From assembly GCA_948470475.1 (NCBI GenBank), contig OX419335.1, positions 38,284,726 through 38,348,725 on the forward strand: a stretch of DNA of 64,000 nt. The letters run 5' to 3'. This stretch comes from Galaxea fascicularis. Lineage: Eukaryota; Cnidaria; Anthozoa; Scleractinia; Euphylliidae. The notes under the pieces are model-generated. The model saw only the letters and a list, made by a program, of their open reading frames with translations, was not told the DNA's origin and made no database searches. Positions 1 through 12,017 of this stretch are shown one piece after another (position 1 is the first letter of the stretch; the number at the start of each line of letters is the position of its first letter). The position numbers and the translations under genes are program-made.

Positions 1-1733
1 TGTACCGGAATCTACACGCTTAACATTCACCTATTTAACAAGTTCTTGCACCATTATCGTTGACCATCGTTTTAGAATGGGAGTCTTGTTCAGTTTTTTT
101 TTTTTTAATTTTAGGTTGAAAATGTTTCCAGGAAAGGAGTTTCAAACGTCTCGACAAGCCGTTTCGCAAGTTCACTTCTTTGAGAATGTGACACGCAAGT
201 CAAACTTAAGCCGGCGACACATATTCCTAGCCGTTCGACTTGAATGATGTTTAAGTATCTTAAAGACACTAAGTTAGGTCTGAAACTGTTGTCCTTCCGG
301 CTTGCTTTTCGGAAACGTTTTTCCATCCGAAATGCCGTCGTTCGGTATTCCGTTCGGCCTCTTTGCCCTTGAAATAAAATTGCAAGCAAGATCAGATACT
401 AACTGAGCGAAAATTCTAATAACATCTCTGTTTAGAAAAGTGTGACTTGCGTGACTCTCAGAACATGTAAAGAGTAAAGGCTGGTGATTTGCTTCCTCAA
501 CAACTGACCTACGTTTCGCGGCACGTGTATGGGGAGATTCTAAAGCAGTAGCCACATGCGGTCATTGACTGTCTATTTTTTTTGAATACTTGACTACAGA
601 AAGAGAAGTGCAAACAACATGACTGTGTTTGAAAGTTAGCAATTGGAAATTGTTATGAATGGTTGTTGCTCGTTGGCACTTAGCGAGAGCTACATCTAGT
701 TTAGTTTGACGTTAAGTCCCGTTAAATCGATGGACTAAACCCTTAATTCACCTGGTTTATCGTGGAGTATGGTGGCCCACTGTTCTCATAAGGAAAAAAA
801 GTCAAAATGTTATAACAAACTGAAAATTTTAGAAATAATGTCAAAATTAAATAAAAACAAAATGTAATTTTCTCGTTTTAAAAATATATAGATTAAAAAA
901 CAGCTTGAAAATAAACTAAAGAAACTGTTATGAATTTAAAAAAAAGTGATAAAAATAAATGGGAAAAACATACATGTACACTGAATGCAAATAGAACATA
1001 TTATTTCAAATGGACATTGAAAACAACAGTAAATTCTCAACCCCAAAAATCAAAATAAAGAAAGGATATCCTTGTGAAATAACTATGAGAACACTGATCC
1101 ACACACTGGCCCATCGTTCTCATAGCGTTTCAAAAGTCAATTTAAATGTTTCCGGACGGCGGATAGGACCCAGGACCCTCAGTACGTGGAGTACATGAAG
1201 TACCTGTCGTTGTAGGCCTTTGGAGAATGTCCCCTATTCTTCAGTGCTCTCCAAAAATCACAATAAGCTTTTAAGGTATTTTATTTTGCAGTCACTATCA
1301 CATCGAGCACAACTCTCAACTGCTTTCAATTTTACCCGATTATCTTAAATATCAGCTCTAGTCACACAGGAAATTCTGATCATTGTGGACTCTTATCTGT
1401 TAGTTCAATTACGTACATTTATATCAAGATCACCACGCCCTATTGATAACGATACATTTCCGACACTCTCCCCTCATATGGTTCGCTAGCGAAGCATATG
1501 TCATAATTATCTGTGAATCACACGAGCGGCAACAAAACAATAATAAGTATTGTCTTAAACTATTCTCGATCAAAGTCCTATAAACGATTTCAATGTTCAG
1601 AGTTAAGGCTTTGTACTGATTCTCTCTAAACGAAACAATGATATGTTCCACTGCCGATGGATCAATTTTGATTGACTTATTTACTGTTCGTATTTCACAA
1701 TGATCATCATCCGCAACTTGTCTGAGTTACTGT
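1..1733. other. A+T-rich DNA without a recognisable gene
   Basis: No reading frame here resembles a protein I know. The short open frames (for example 274-555 and 1430-1651, minus strand) lack convincing ATG starts or family motifs. The stretch lies downstream, on the minus strand, of the BEL/Pao integrase end, so part of it may be the element's 3' untranslated region or LTR. I could not confirm an LTR because the partner at the other end is missing. Confidence 0.5.
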
Positions 1734-2387
1734 TCATAGTTCGCATTGTTCAACATCTGCAACTTGTTCCATTCGCAACCTTGTTGCTGCCGCTGCTGCT
1801 CTTCTTGGGCGGAAATCCTGAGCCTGTGGGTTTAAGCGCGGGTCTGCTACTTGAGTGCTGAGGTCACACTCAAGTTCCAGTGGGTACAAATGTTGTACTG
1901 GCCGTTCCAGCATGCTTTTTGCGGTTTTCAGTTGAACTGCGCGAAAGACGCCGTCCCCGCCAGGGTAGACTTCATTAACTATAGCCAGCGGCCATGCTCC
2001 ACGATTCTTGCTGTCAGTTTTCACTATAACGACGTCTCCTTTCTTAGGTTGGAACTTGGTCACAGCGTGCGTCAGGTTGTGTCTTTCTCTTAGTGCTGTA
2101 AGGTATTCTCTGCGCCATCGACTCCACATTTTGTCCTTACAGGTTCGCAGATACTTTGCACGTCTCCTGATGTCTAGGTCTGTTATCCTCCAGGTCTCCT
2201 CTTCCGGCAACTGGTTTGTTGGCTGGTACAAGAAGGTTGAAGGCGTTAAGATTGGTAACTCGACGTCATCTTCCACATAGCTCAATGGGCGGCGATTAAT
2301 CTGTGTTTCAACGTCGAGTAACACCTCACTGAGCTCAGGCCAGGTTAGAGTAGCTCCACCAACGGTTTTGTACATGGATGATTTCAC
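1734..2387 (-). pseudogene. BEL/Pao integrase C-terminal part
   Basis: This 217-codon frame starts near the third catalytic acidic residue of the integrase (context LLDVETQINRRPLSY) and continues into a BEL/Pao-type C-terminal domain rich in Trp, Arg and Lys (KDKMWSRWRREYL, then KKGDVVIVKTD). It ends in an Ala/Arg-rich tail. It is separated from the rest of the integrase by about 130 bases containing a stop and frame shifts, so no full integrase can be made. Confidence 0.8.
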
Positions 2388-2517
2388 GACTCCGATTAAT
2401 CTCTCGAACTGACCCCCCCACCAAGGGGCGCGGCTTAAGTTGAATTTCCATGTAATTTCGTGTTGTTCTAGAAGACCCTGGAGACGCTCATCTTTTCGTA
2501 ACTACCGTAGCCATTTC

Positions 2518-3720
2518 TCAGGTACCGCCATTATCTGAGTAGATGACCCGTGGTCGTCCGCGACGAGCGATGAAACGCTTGAGACAAGTAATAAAGTTGT
2601 CTGTCTCCAGGCTGGCCATCAACTCTAGGTGTATAGCCCTTGAAAGGCTGCAAGTAAAGATAGCCAGATAGGCGTTTCCTTGACTTTTCTTTCCTTGTTT
2701 GTACTTTACTGGTCCAGCGAAATCTGTGCCGATGACTTCAAATGCCGCGCCGACTGTTGTCCGATCTTCCGGTAACTGACCAGGTATTGGGTTTCTTGCT
2801 GGAGTTGCATTCAATCTCTTACAACCGTAGCACTTGCTTCGGACCGACTTCACCAACCTTCGCAGCTTCGGTACCCAGTATCTCTCTCTTACTGCTGCCA
2901 TTGTCAGCACGACTCCCCCATGTAGTGTTTCGCAATGAACTTGCTGGACCAGCTTTTCTGTAAACTTTTCACTGTTGGGTAGGTATATCGGAGTTTGCCC
3001 TTGTATCCGGCCATGGCATGTCATCACTCCCTCTGCATTGGGTTTCAGGTTGAGTTGTCTGCTTATCTGAGAGTAGCCCTTGGTTTCTCTGTCTCGCTGT
3101 TGGACTCGCTTAATCCACCAACCACGTACGTCTTCTATTTCTTCTGTGACTTGGGGCCCAAGTTTCTTCTCTTTATGCTTGCAGTTATGAATGAATCTCT
3201 TGATCCATGCCCCTACTCTCAAGGTTCTGCGCAAGCTGGTGCGTTCGAGAAGTTCGTCGAACTCGTCTGGTTCCAGTTTGGTTAGCGCCAGGTTAAGCAC
3301 TTCCCTAATGACTTTGGCTTCAACTTCTGATGCTGGTGAGGATCGAGTGACCGGGTTGATTGGCCACTTGGAGTTGTCTTGAAGCCACTCCGGTCCCTGT
3401 TGCCAAAGTGCTGATTGAACTGGACCACCTCTGCTAGCTAGGTCTGCAGGGTTTTCATCCGTGGGCACGTACCTCCACTCAATTTCATTGTGTAACTGTA
3501 TCTTGGCAACTCGATTCGCGACAAACTGTTTATACTGGGTATTTCCCTTGATCCATTGCAGTGCGACGGTGCTGTCTAACCATCCAAACACCTTTGGGGA
3601 GGGTACGTTATCTAGGGCATTGCGCACGTTCGTCAATAGGTTGGTAGCCATATGCGCTGCAATCAATTTCAGGCGTGGAATGGTCAGTCCTTGTTTGGCA
3701 AGTCGACTCTTGGCGACCAC
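2518..3720 (-). pseudogene. BEL/Pao RNase H and integrase core
   Basis: The frame opens in an RNase H-like region (AKSRLAKQGLTIPRLKLIAA, then WLDSTVALQWI and NPADLASRGG). It continues through an H2C2 integrase zinc finger (CETLHGG ... CYGCKR) into the integrase core, with the first Asp in VIGTDFAGPV and the second in YSDNGG. It stops right after the second Asp (TGA at about 2515). Order and spacing follow the BEL/Pao Pol polyprotein. The joint to the upstream reverse transcriptase frame, near 3720-3800, is frameshifted. Confidence 0.85.
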
Positions 3721-3760
3721 TAATCGTTGAGTGTTCCCTGATGGTTGACGTACAACTGCA

Positions 3761-4753
3761 TCAACTGCTGCTCCTACTCCTCGTTCTGATGCGTCCCCGA
3801 AAGAGTACTGCTTCTTGATAACGTGCTATTGATCGTGGTACTTGCAGTTGACGAGGTAATTGCTCCTCCCATTTTTTCCAGCGTCGTAGGAGTTCTCCGT
3901 TGATCTTCGCATCCCATTGTACTTTGCTTTCACACAACTCACGATAGATCTGCTTTGCGGTGAGCGTCAGTGGTGCAATAAGGCCTAAGGGATCATAAAT
4001 CTTAGCCAACTTTCCCAGGATTCCTCGTTTGGTTGGCTGAGTTTCTTCTTTGGGTATCACTACCGCTAAGGTGTCTTGCTGCTTGTCCCACTTGAGTCCC
4101 AACATCTTCGATTCACTTGGTTTAACATTTAGTTGTTGTTTAGCATATGACTGCTCTTCAGGGACAACGATCAGGTTTGGATCTTCCTCTAGCTGTTTGA
4201 TATTGGAATGCCACTTGTGGAGTTGGAACGTTGCGTCGCTGAATATTTGAACGGCTTTCCCTTTACGCTGCTGGGCCTGGCTTGTATTTCGTCCACCCGT
4301 TAGTAGATCATCGACATACAACCTGCGCCGAAGCTCTGCCACTATCTCTGGTTCTCGTTCTTCCCAAGCATCTAGATGGGCTTCGATTACGCCACCGAGC
4401 AGGAAGGGCGATGGGGCCAGACCGAACAGCGCACGAGTGAAACGTAGGATCTCTAACTTCCCGTGTTCACTTTTCCTCCAATGGAATCTTAATGCATCGC
4501 GTTCACACTGCTGGATGCGTATTTGCAAGAAGGCTTTCTGGATGTCTGCGGTTACGGCTATGGGGTATGCTCTCTGTCTCACTAGTATGTCCCAAAGCTT
4601 GTTTTGCAATGGAGGGCCAGGATAAAGGCACTCGTTCAGCGATGGTGACTCTGGCGTTGCTCTTGCAGAAGCATCATAGACTATGCGCATCTTGGTTGTT
4701 TCAGCCGTTTCTCTAATCACTGCCTTGTGTGGGATGTAGAATTCTTTCCCCAC
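3761..4753 (-). pseudogene. BEL/Pao reverse transcriptase
   Basis: A 330-codon frame with the BEL/Pao reverse transcriptase signature: KMRIVYDASA near the start, motif A in VTADIQKAFLQI (first catalytic Asp), FRFTRALFGL-type and FLLGGVIEAHL segments, and motif C YVDDLLTGG with the Asp pair. The palm motifs look intact, but the frame is cut at both ends by frameshifts, and the last dozen residues (Arg/Ser run) are out of frame. It would have copied the element's RNA into DNA in cytoplasmic particles. Confidence 0.88.
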
Positions 4754-4781
4754 GATTTCTTCTGGTGCGACTTCAACTACA

Positions 4782-5441
4782 TTATTTTGGAGTTGCTCTC
4801 GTACTCATCTGTGAGGTTAATGCGCTACAGGTTTCTGGTGAGGCTTGACAGGCGTCGTAGACTTCCTTGTTTGTTCGTTGGTAGCTCTGGGTGATTTCCT
4901 CGCCATATGGTAGTCCGGTTTCATACCCTTCTTCCGGTGAGCGTTGAAGTTGCTCCTTGAATTCTGCATGTACCATGCTCTGATCATGTTCTAGTGCGTC
5001 TGCAAGCCCTAGTATGTCCAGCCTGCACAGGTCCTCGTAGTCACCTTGTGATGTTTGCGTCAGCAGCATCGTGTTGTGGTCAAATTCTGATCCCGGACTC
5101 ATGATGAACCATCCCAGTTTAGTTCTCTCCGCCACTGGCTCCCCGTCCTGTCCAATTTGAGGCTTTGTTTCACTTTTCACGCGTGCATATTACCCGCTTC
5201 CCAGTGTGACGTGTATGGGAAGTTGGTCCTTGGTGTCACGGTCTGTGATTTTGACTCCTTGCAGATGTGGGTACTTGTTTAGTAATTGTCCATACTTTGG
5301 ATTGTCAATCGATAATAGCTCTGCTTTGTTTACTTTCGTCAGTTTTACAGGCATTTGATAACTTTCGTCTAAGGATTCAACGACATCTGAAAACATTATA
5401 GTAGCTTCATCGGCGCTGCCTTCGAAACATTTTAAAGACAA
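4782..5441 (-). pseudogene. BEL/Pao protease-side region, two broken frames
   Basis: Two short frames (5190-5441 and 4782-5180) precede the reverse transcriptase. The phrases GQLLNKYPHLQGVKITDRDTK, LPIHVTLGSG, and then VAERTKLGWFIMSPG are typical of the aspartic-protease/linker part of BEL/Pao Pol. A stop and frame change near 5181-5190 separate them. No full protease active site is visible. The upstream part with gag is absent. Confidence 0.65.
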
Positions 5442-5442
5442 G

Positions 5443-5933
5443 CTGGGATGACAGACGAACCAATGTCAGCGTTTTTAAGGACCCAAATGTACCCAGCATA
5501 GAGGCTCTTATCATCAAGAGTCAACTCAGGTGGAGTGGCCATGTTGTCCGAATGTCAGAGGAGCGACTTCCAAAACAGGTTTTCTACTCACAACTTAAAG
5601 AAGGATCGAAGAAGAGGGGTGGTCAGAAAAAAAAGGTACAAAGACACTCTGAAAGCCAATTTGAAGAAGTGCAACATTGATATCAGAACCTGGGAAACTG
5701 ATGCAATGAACAGAGATTTTTGGCGTGCAACCACACATGAGGGGGCAGTGTTCTTTGAAACAAGTAGGTATGCAGAATTAGAGGAGAAGAGGCGCTTGAG
5801 AAAGGAGAGACAACAAGAAGCTAGAAATGATCTCCCGTCGCCATCTGGAACCACTTGTCCTCACTGCCACAGAACATTCAAGGCCAAAATCGGTCTCATA
5901 AGTCATCTTAGAGTCCACAAGCAGAGTAATTAA
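5443..5933 (+). mobile_element. LINE ORF2 C-terminal fragment with zinc finger
   Basis: Plus-strand coding remnant. The visible text (QLRWSGHVVRMSEERLPKQ, then KRYKDTLKANLKKCNID, then TCPHCHRTFKAKIGLISHLR) is the classic C-terminus of a non-LTR retrotransposon polyprotein: the RNase H-distal conserved block followed by a C2H2 zinc finger (C-x2-C ... H-x3-H). The open frame from 5535 ends at TAA 5931-5933. It is truncated at the 5' side, where it abuts the BEL/Pao remnant. It shares the reading-frame style of CR1/L2-like LINEs; the exact clade is uncertain. Confidence 0.75.
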
Positions 5934-6480
5934 TTGATTTGAAGAACATCATCCTGATCTCGAGGGATAGCCACGACGACGACGACGGTTGCTTATGTAA
6001 TCTGCACTTTCTAACTTACTGATCACGTCATTTAACACAGTTCTCACGTCACTGACAAGCTCAAGGAGTGTTTGATACTGGCCTTCCATATTTTGCCAAC
6101 TAAAACCTGAATGAATAACTACGCATGTATGCACTGCAAAAACCGCTCATTTTCTTAAACAGGGCCTTTGCTTTGGAATGCCACCTGACAGATATTTCGT
6201 GCCACTTTTGAACAAACGGGAATGCCGCTGACCCATTTCACCATGTACGTAACATTACCGTGTTGATGTATTCGTAAGTGGTGTAGAATTTGAATCTCTT
6301 GCTCTGTAAATCTATTATTTATTTTATTTTATAATATACGTGTTACCACTGCTCGCCCCGGCCAGTCTTTGCTAACCGGCTGCGGGCAGTGCATATTTCA
6401 GTAATAATATTTCATATTTCTTAAATAAACTGAACTGAACTGAACTGAGCTGGACTGAACTGTAATAAATTTGATATATT
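5934..6480 (+). repeat. LINE 3' untranslated region and CTGAA-repeat tail
   Basis: Following the LINE stop codon there is non-coding sequence ending in a run of CTGAA units at about 6429-6462. Such short tandem tails are usual at 3' ends of non-LTR elements without poly(A). The extent is inferred from continuity with the LINE fragment; part of it (5949-6130) could be unrelated. Confidence 0.5.
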
Positions 6481-8400
6481 CTTTTGTTTTCTGTTTCCAG
6501 TAAGCGACCAACCAACATGATCACGTATGATCGTCAGAAAATCATTTCTCAAATGCCATAAAAGTTCAGTTTTAATAACGCTGACCCGGAGTACCGACAG
6601 ATAATAACTGTTTACCGATGCAAAAAAAAGATGACTTGAGTTGGTACAGTGTTCTGATACAAAACGCTATACAAAGTTTCAACAGTAGTGCGACGATTTT
6701 CCAGACGTTATTCAATGTGAAATACGCCATTGTTTTCAATCTTTTCCCTATTATCCTAGTTTTAGATGAAAAGGTAGTATCTCTATATAATTAGTTAATA
6801 AATTCAGTTCTGAGTTTATTTTGAGATTTTTCTCGTAAGCGACCACTTTGTCGTGCACCAAGCGTGGTCGTTTACGAGAGAGTTGACTGTAAGCACTTGC
6901 GAACACATTCATAACAAAGTACCAGTATTATTATGCACCAGTCAATGCCATGCCCCCTTCCGGGCCAACCACTGGGCACTATAATTTTCTACAAAAATGG
7001 CAAATTCCCGGGCGTAGGGACAATTAACAAGTTGGTCAAATGCCCTGGGTTAAGGGCTGAAACGGGAGGTAAATGTCCCACCCCCGGGCTCGTCCAGAAA
7101 ACAATTCACTGCTAAAAGTTTGATAATTATTATTTTGCATGCCCGTTGTGTTTGTTCACATAAACTTCAATCTGGACTTGTTCAGAGTGCAAGTCGCTAC
7201 TACTCAAACAAGTCAATACGAAGTGAAGTTTCTCATTTGTCTATAGCGTTGCACCTGTAGACACCAGTCTTGTATAAGGTTAATGTGTTGGGTTTAATTT
7301 AGGTCACATATTCTCCATACTTTGAACGTGAAATTTGTCTGATTTGTGCTCGCTGGAACATAATACTGATCGGTCGGTTCACGGCTCACATAAATGAAAT
7401 AAATGTATTACATACTGCTCATTCCAAGATGCATAAAAAACAAAAGCAGTACATTTGATTTGACAACACATGTCTTTTAAAATATCTATTTAAGAATTAA
7501 CTTATGTACCGGTAATCCTAGTTTGGTCAGTCAATCGACCACAAAATTGTCATCTTTGGACGAGAAATCCTCAATGCATGTTTGCGTTTTACCAAACCCA
7601 TGACATTATCAAATGCTCTGCGGTCGTCCTGTAGGCAAATGTTCGGCCCCGCGGGGAGTGGCAAAATGTCAAATAATCCCTCAGCCTGGGATGGATGTTC
7701 CTAAAAGCAGTAACGAGGAACGGGGAACCGCAAACGGAAAAATAAGTTTGGATAAACAAGATCTTTCTTTTTTACGAACAAAAAGACTGCTTTAATTGCA
7801 TTAACTCCACCTCCATCCTCTGTCAAAGTCACTGCTTATCTGCTGTTTAAGATGTCAGGATATAAAACAGCTGCAGACACAAACCCCGGCAGAAGTTGCA
7901 GATTTCAGGAAGAAATTAATTATAATAGACTGCGAGCCGTCTCTCTTTTGCTCTAAAATCTGTGGACAACACAATTTTAAGTATATGATATTCCTTTTTA
8001 CATTTCTAGAAGTTAGTTGCCTGCAGTAACACCAAGAACAATTTCCAAAGGGCTTCCGAGAAAATAAAATTTAAAGTTCACAGAAATTGTGCCACCACAG
8101 GTAAAATTTCATCATCAATATCTTGAACTGAATCATAAGAACTTCATGATTTGTTTTCAACATTTGGTGTTGTTAGAAATGGCTTCTTTTTCACTTACGT
8201 TCTTTAGACCTGATGAATTTTTTACCATGGATAAATAAAGATTTAAAAAAAGTACTCCTTGACATCAGTCAAAGAGAAGTTTGCAGTACGATGCAAGTGT
8301 CCTTGGTACAAAGCTTTTGTCCAGTTTTTACTTGAATGGCTGTTGGATTCCCTCTTAATAGAGTTCTAAAGTGTGACGTCACAAAAAATTAAAGCTTTGA
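6481..8400. repeat. Unclassified interspersed repeat DNA
   Basis: No gene seen. The segments 6930-7090 and 7610-7730 contain phrases such as GCACCAGTCAATGCCATGCC and AACGAGGAACGGGGAAC. The latter recurs, reverse-complemented, at about 11715-11850 and 34010-34145, so this is a dispersed repeat family. The remainder is A+T-rich sequence in which I see nothing definite. Confidence 0.45.
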
Positions 8401-8739
8401 AATTATGGGATTGGGCGCCATTTTCGAATGGAGTATCCTTAAAAAAGGTTCCTTGCCAAAACTTAGCTCTTAATTGTAATGCCCAGCTGAAATCTGAAGG
8501 ATTGAAATTTGATACTGCCCCATATAAATCTCTCTAATTTTGAGTCTGTTCTAAACTGAGGGAACAGAAACAAATTTTGAAGGGTTTGTATGGAATGCCA
8601 TCAAACCTTGATCCCTTATATCTCCACCGGGAATTGCAATTCGGAGCTAATTTTTGGGATAAGAACGTCTTTTAGCATGCTCTATAAGAATATGGCATCA
8701 TATCCCATAATTTCAAAAATTTTATTTTTGTGACGTCAT

Positions 8740-8870
8740 CACTTTAGACCTCCACAACCCTACTCAAAATACATAATACCAATACGAGCGGCGAATCTGC
8801 AAGCCGGTAGTTTCGTGGGCGCCAGTTACGAGCGAAAATAGAGACCGCAAGGGTTTCATACTCTGGTGAC
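8740..8870 (+). repeat. Inverted-repeat partner of 11330-11430
   Basis: Sequence around GGCGAATCTGCAAGCCGGTA matches, in reverse complement and with a few changes, the segment at about 11330-11430 (and its copy B version at 33610-33740). The pair could be terminal repeats of a 2.7-kb element or two independent insertions of one repeat. No coding frame between them belongs to a recognisable transposase. Confidence 0.5.
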
Positions 8871-9990
8871 GGAGTGTTTTGATTGGTCGGTCTATGACAC
8901 TTCGAGGGCTTACTCAGTAACTAACGGCTGCCGTTTTACACTGTGTAATGCAAGGCCAATAATTTATGATTGAAGTTAAAAATGGAACAGGAACAAGCCG
9001 CACTCACTCTTCTTGAAAAGGAAAGATGTTTTCGCTGTTTTCCCGACACGTTTCGGTAAAAGCTATATTGCAAAAAGTGTAATCGATGCTGTTGTGCTGT
9101 AAAACGCCAGCCATGATTGGTTTCCTCCCGTTTGCAAGTGCTCATTGCCGAGAAGCTGGCCAGAAATTAGATTTTTGTTTCACTTTAAACTCTGAAGCCA
9201 CTAAAGCATCTCCAGCTAGCATTTCCTATTCCAAGAGCCTGGCGTGTTTATTTACGGACTGGATTTGCTTTCCGTGAAAAACGTCGGCTGGAGTGCGGGC
9301 GATTGGAGCTAAAATGGCGGCCAGCTTCCGACCTTTCTATTTTTCTTAGTGTGGAGGGTGAAGTGGACTTTATTTTCCGAAACTCCTTGTGAGTATTAAG
9401 GACAACCAAAAGTACACATATGGTCAGTGACATCGATTTTTATTTCCTATTTCTTACAAATTTCCAGACTTGAACTTCGCCCCATGTGAGTCCTGTATTT
9501 TCCCATATAAAACCTCTATTGTAGCAGATACAGAGCCTGGGTTACCCGTAGTACGATGTTTTGAGCTGTTCATGGATCTTTCTTTTTGCCATATTTTTTT
9601 TGTTAATTTGACAAAACAGGTACAATAATTACAGTAAATACAAGAACCAGTACAATATTTACAGTAAATACAAGAACAGTGCGGAGCATAACGGGTGTTA
9701 GAATCAGACAAGTCAAAGATGCACAATACAATCAATTTGCAAAAAAATAAGAAGATGCACATTACAAAAGAAAAACCCACTTTGGAAAAACTTTGGAAGC
9801 GCTTTTTTAGCTGTGGCAATTTCCTTCAATATGACAAGTTTTTCATGCAGCCGCAGAAGGAGACTCCGAAAACGTAGCCCGTCCTCGCGCCCACTAGTGC
9901 AAAAGATACACTATTTTGCAATACTGAGAATACAGTAATTTAGTGCCTGCCCCTTATCCGATCTCTCGTGACAGCCGTAGAAGATTTTGC
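8871..9990. other. Non-coding stretch, nothing recognised
   Basis: Only short frames occur here, without family motifs. One local feature is a direct repeat near 9620-9670, where an ACAGTAAATACAAGAAC phrase appears twice in about 50 bases. I see no RNA gene or promoter I can defend. Confidence 0.4.
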
Positions 9991-9991
9991 T

Positions 9992-10600
9992 TTAATTTAA
10001 AGAGATATGTTCCTGAGTTTTTTGATACCACCAGGTTTGAAACTGATTCCAGAAGGAGACAGTCTTGTTACAAAAAACTAACAGGTGGTTTAAAGTTTGC
10101 TTCTCGGTTTTACAAAGGGTACAGAGATCGTTGTCCTTTATGCCATCTCGATGTAGGCTCGCTTGAGTAGGTAGTATGTTATGTATAATTTTGTACTGAA
10201 ACATTTGGAGCTTAACTTCTTTTGTGGTATTAAAGGGTAAGCAATAAACCTTATAAAGATCACTCTTAGAGAAACCTTATCCCAAAATTCTGCTTGCCAC
10301 CGTTGGCGGCTCATATTTCATTTCTAGGATTGTGGAATAAATAGGCCTTGTCGACAATCTTACGTGTGAAACATCTACGTTAGATATATTCTTATTTTTT
10401 ACGCTCTTTCCAGGTGACCGGAATAGCGTCGATTAGACCATAGTATGTGGTAAAAGGCGTATTCAGATTGAACTTTGCATTAAATTCGAAAAAGTTAAGA
10501 AAATTATTATGTTCGTTCAGCACATCACTTACGTAAACGATGTTGCTTGTATACCACTCTTTGTAGAACACAGGTTTCTCGTCGATCAAAACCTTACAAT
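9992..10600 (-). mobile_element. L1-like LINE reverse-transcriptase C-terminal fragment
   Basis: Two minus-strand frames (10392-10589 and 9992-10204) carry the tail of an L1/Tx1-type LINE polyprotein: FNLNTPFTTYYGLIDAIP and then FQYKIIHNILPTQASLHRDG, followed by LCTLCKTEKQTLNHLLVFC, a Cys/His zinc-ribbon-like segment. About 190 bases between them are out of frame. The left boundary of the segmental duplication falls inside this fragment: copy B resumes at 33034, so only the 5'-most piece is shared. Confidence 0.75.
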
Positions 10601-10629
10601 TGTTCCACAGGATGTCGGAACTACAGTTA

Positions 10630-10806
10630 CAGGGGTTTCATTAGAAGCCGGCAACCGGCGAAAATCGCCGCCTAGTTTGTCAGAATTTACTTCTCACCGC
10701 CGCCTACTTCGTCTAGATTTCACTAAAATGATTGGAAAAAATGAATCAGGTCGCCGCTTACTGTAGCAAGCTCAGACGGCTATTTCAAAACTTATTGAAA
10801 CCCCTG
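10630..10806. mobile_element. 177-bp MITE with 6-bp target duplication
   Basis: Copy A contains this insertion and copy B (33100) lacks it. The ends are exact short inverted repeats, CAGGGGTTTCA and TGAAACCCCTG. The flanks CAGTTA at 10624-10629 and 10807-10812 are a 6-bp target site duplication, present once in copy B. It has no coding capacity. Confidence 0.8.
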
Positions 10807-10812
10807 CAGTTA

Positions 10813-12017
10813 TGGGCATTCCTCTCAGACATGTGCTTGAACTCTTGCCAGTAGGTTAGAATTGGTCTGTAAAAAAGGAGGAAGACTATCTAAGTTAAGG
10901 AGATGATGATGGTGCTTTTCTTTATTTTGGCTGGTTTGCCGTCCCAAATTCACTTGAAGACAATGTAGTTTATTTGTTTTATGTAATGATCGGGAACAGT
11001 GAGTACAGAAGTGTTGTAGACCAGTTTTGAGAGACCGATTGTTGATGTTGATTTTCCCGTATAACGATAGTTTTCTGTTCACGGATCTTGTAAAAGTTCA
11101 CCAGGGGTGCTTTTTCTTACACGAACACTTTAATACATAAACGTCATAAATCCGGGACAGATAGCTTTTACTATTACTGGTTTCTTTGTTTGGCGTGGAA
11201 TCACTCATCGTATCTTCGCGCCGAAAAACTTCTCCGTGATCTCTTCGATGGATTTTGAAACCCTTCGCATAATGTTCGAAAATAGGCGGGGTGGGCGTAG
11301 ATGATGTGAACTGTCAAACTGTCACCGGGATTCAGAAATGCTGTATGAAACCCTTGCAGTCTCTATTTTCGTCCACGAAACTACCGGCTCGCGGATTCGC
11401 CGCTGGTATTGGTATGTACCTCTATTAGGGTTATTAAAGTGTACCCTCGGATATAAGTGTTCGTTCCACAGATTTCAGACCAATAGAGAGACTTCTTGCA
11501 GTCTAGAATTATAGCAAATGGTAGCAACCATCACTCAAACCTTGACTTTGAATGCCGTTCTTCAAGACTTGAATAAATAGACTGGAAACGACAATCTGCA
11601 GCCTAAAGAGCTTCTGTTTAATTTTGGTAACTAAAATTTAGAAGACAGCTTGCCGTTTGTTTGTATATTTTTCTCTGTTTCGGTCATCAGATTACCACTG
11701 AAAACTCGTTCCCAGGGCCCCGTTCCCCGTTCCTCGTTCCCGCTTTTAGTAACATACCTCCGGGATTAAGACGTGTGCAAATGCCCGGCTACTGCCCGGG
11801 GCTGGGGATGGGCACTGCTGGAATTGCCTGGTGCATTACGGGTGGAGAATGAAAAAGAAAAACCCGTTTTTTTTCTGCCTGAAGAAGAAGAATATTGAAT
11901 GTAAGCTTTGTTGAATAATAACGTCTGACAAGTCCGGAAAAGGCGAAGAGTAATGAAAGGTCAAGGAAGTTGTCTCCCGATTCTTTTTCCCCTGTGTCAG
12001 TATTAACTTTTACATTA
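10813..12017. other. Sulfotransferase upstream region with repeats
   Basis: Non-coding DNA shared with copy B (33118-34317). It includes the repeat at 11330-11430 and the dispersed repeat around 11700-11850 (CGTTCCCCGTTCCTCGTTCC). It lies 5' of the sulfotransferase first exon, so it may hold its promoter. I cannot identify a TATA box or other site with confidence. Confidence 0.45.

Larger units (their letters stand above)
1734..5441 (-). mobile_element. BEL/Pao LTR retrotransposon, internal region, broken
   Basis: Five minus-strand frames, read from 5441 down to 1734, give the BEL/Pao order: a protease-side region, reverse transcriptase, RNase H, integrase zinc finger, integrase core and C-terminus. 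This order, with integrase last, and the wording of the motifs fit BEL/Pao (Peptidase_A17 group) rather than Gypsy or Copia. Frame changes near 5185, 4770, 3800 and 2390-2520 and a TGA after the integrase motif SDNGGT make it non-coding today. The 5' end (gag and 5' LTR) is missing: a plus-strand LINE fragment begins at once beyond 5441. Confidence 0.85.

Noticed and set aside
274..555. 93-residue minus-strand frame with protein-like text near the left edge
   Set aside because: It starts at GTG, has no splice context and no family resemblance; the text may be chance in repeat DNA.
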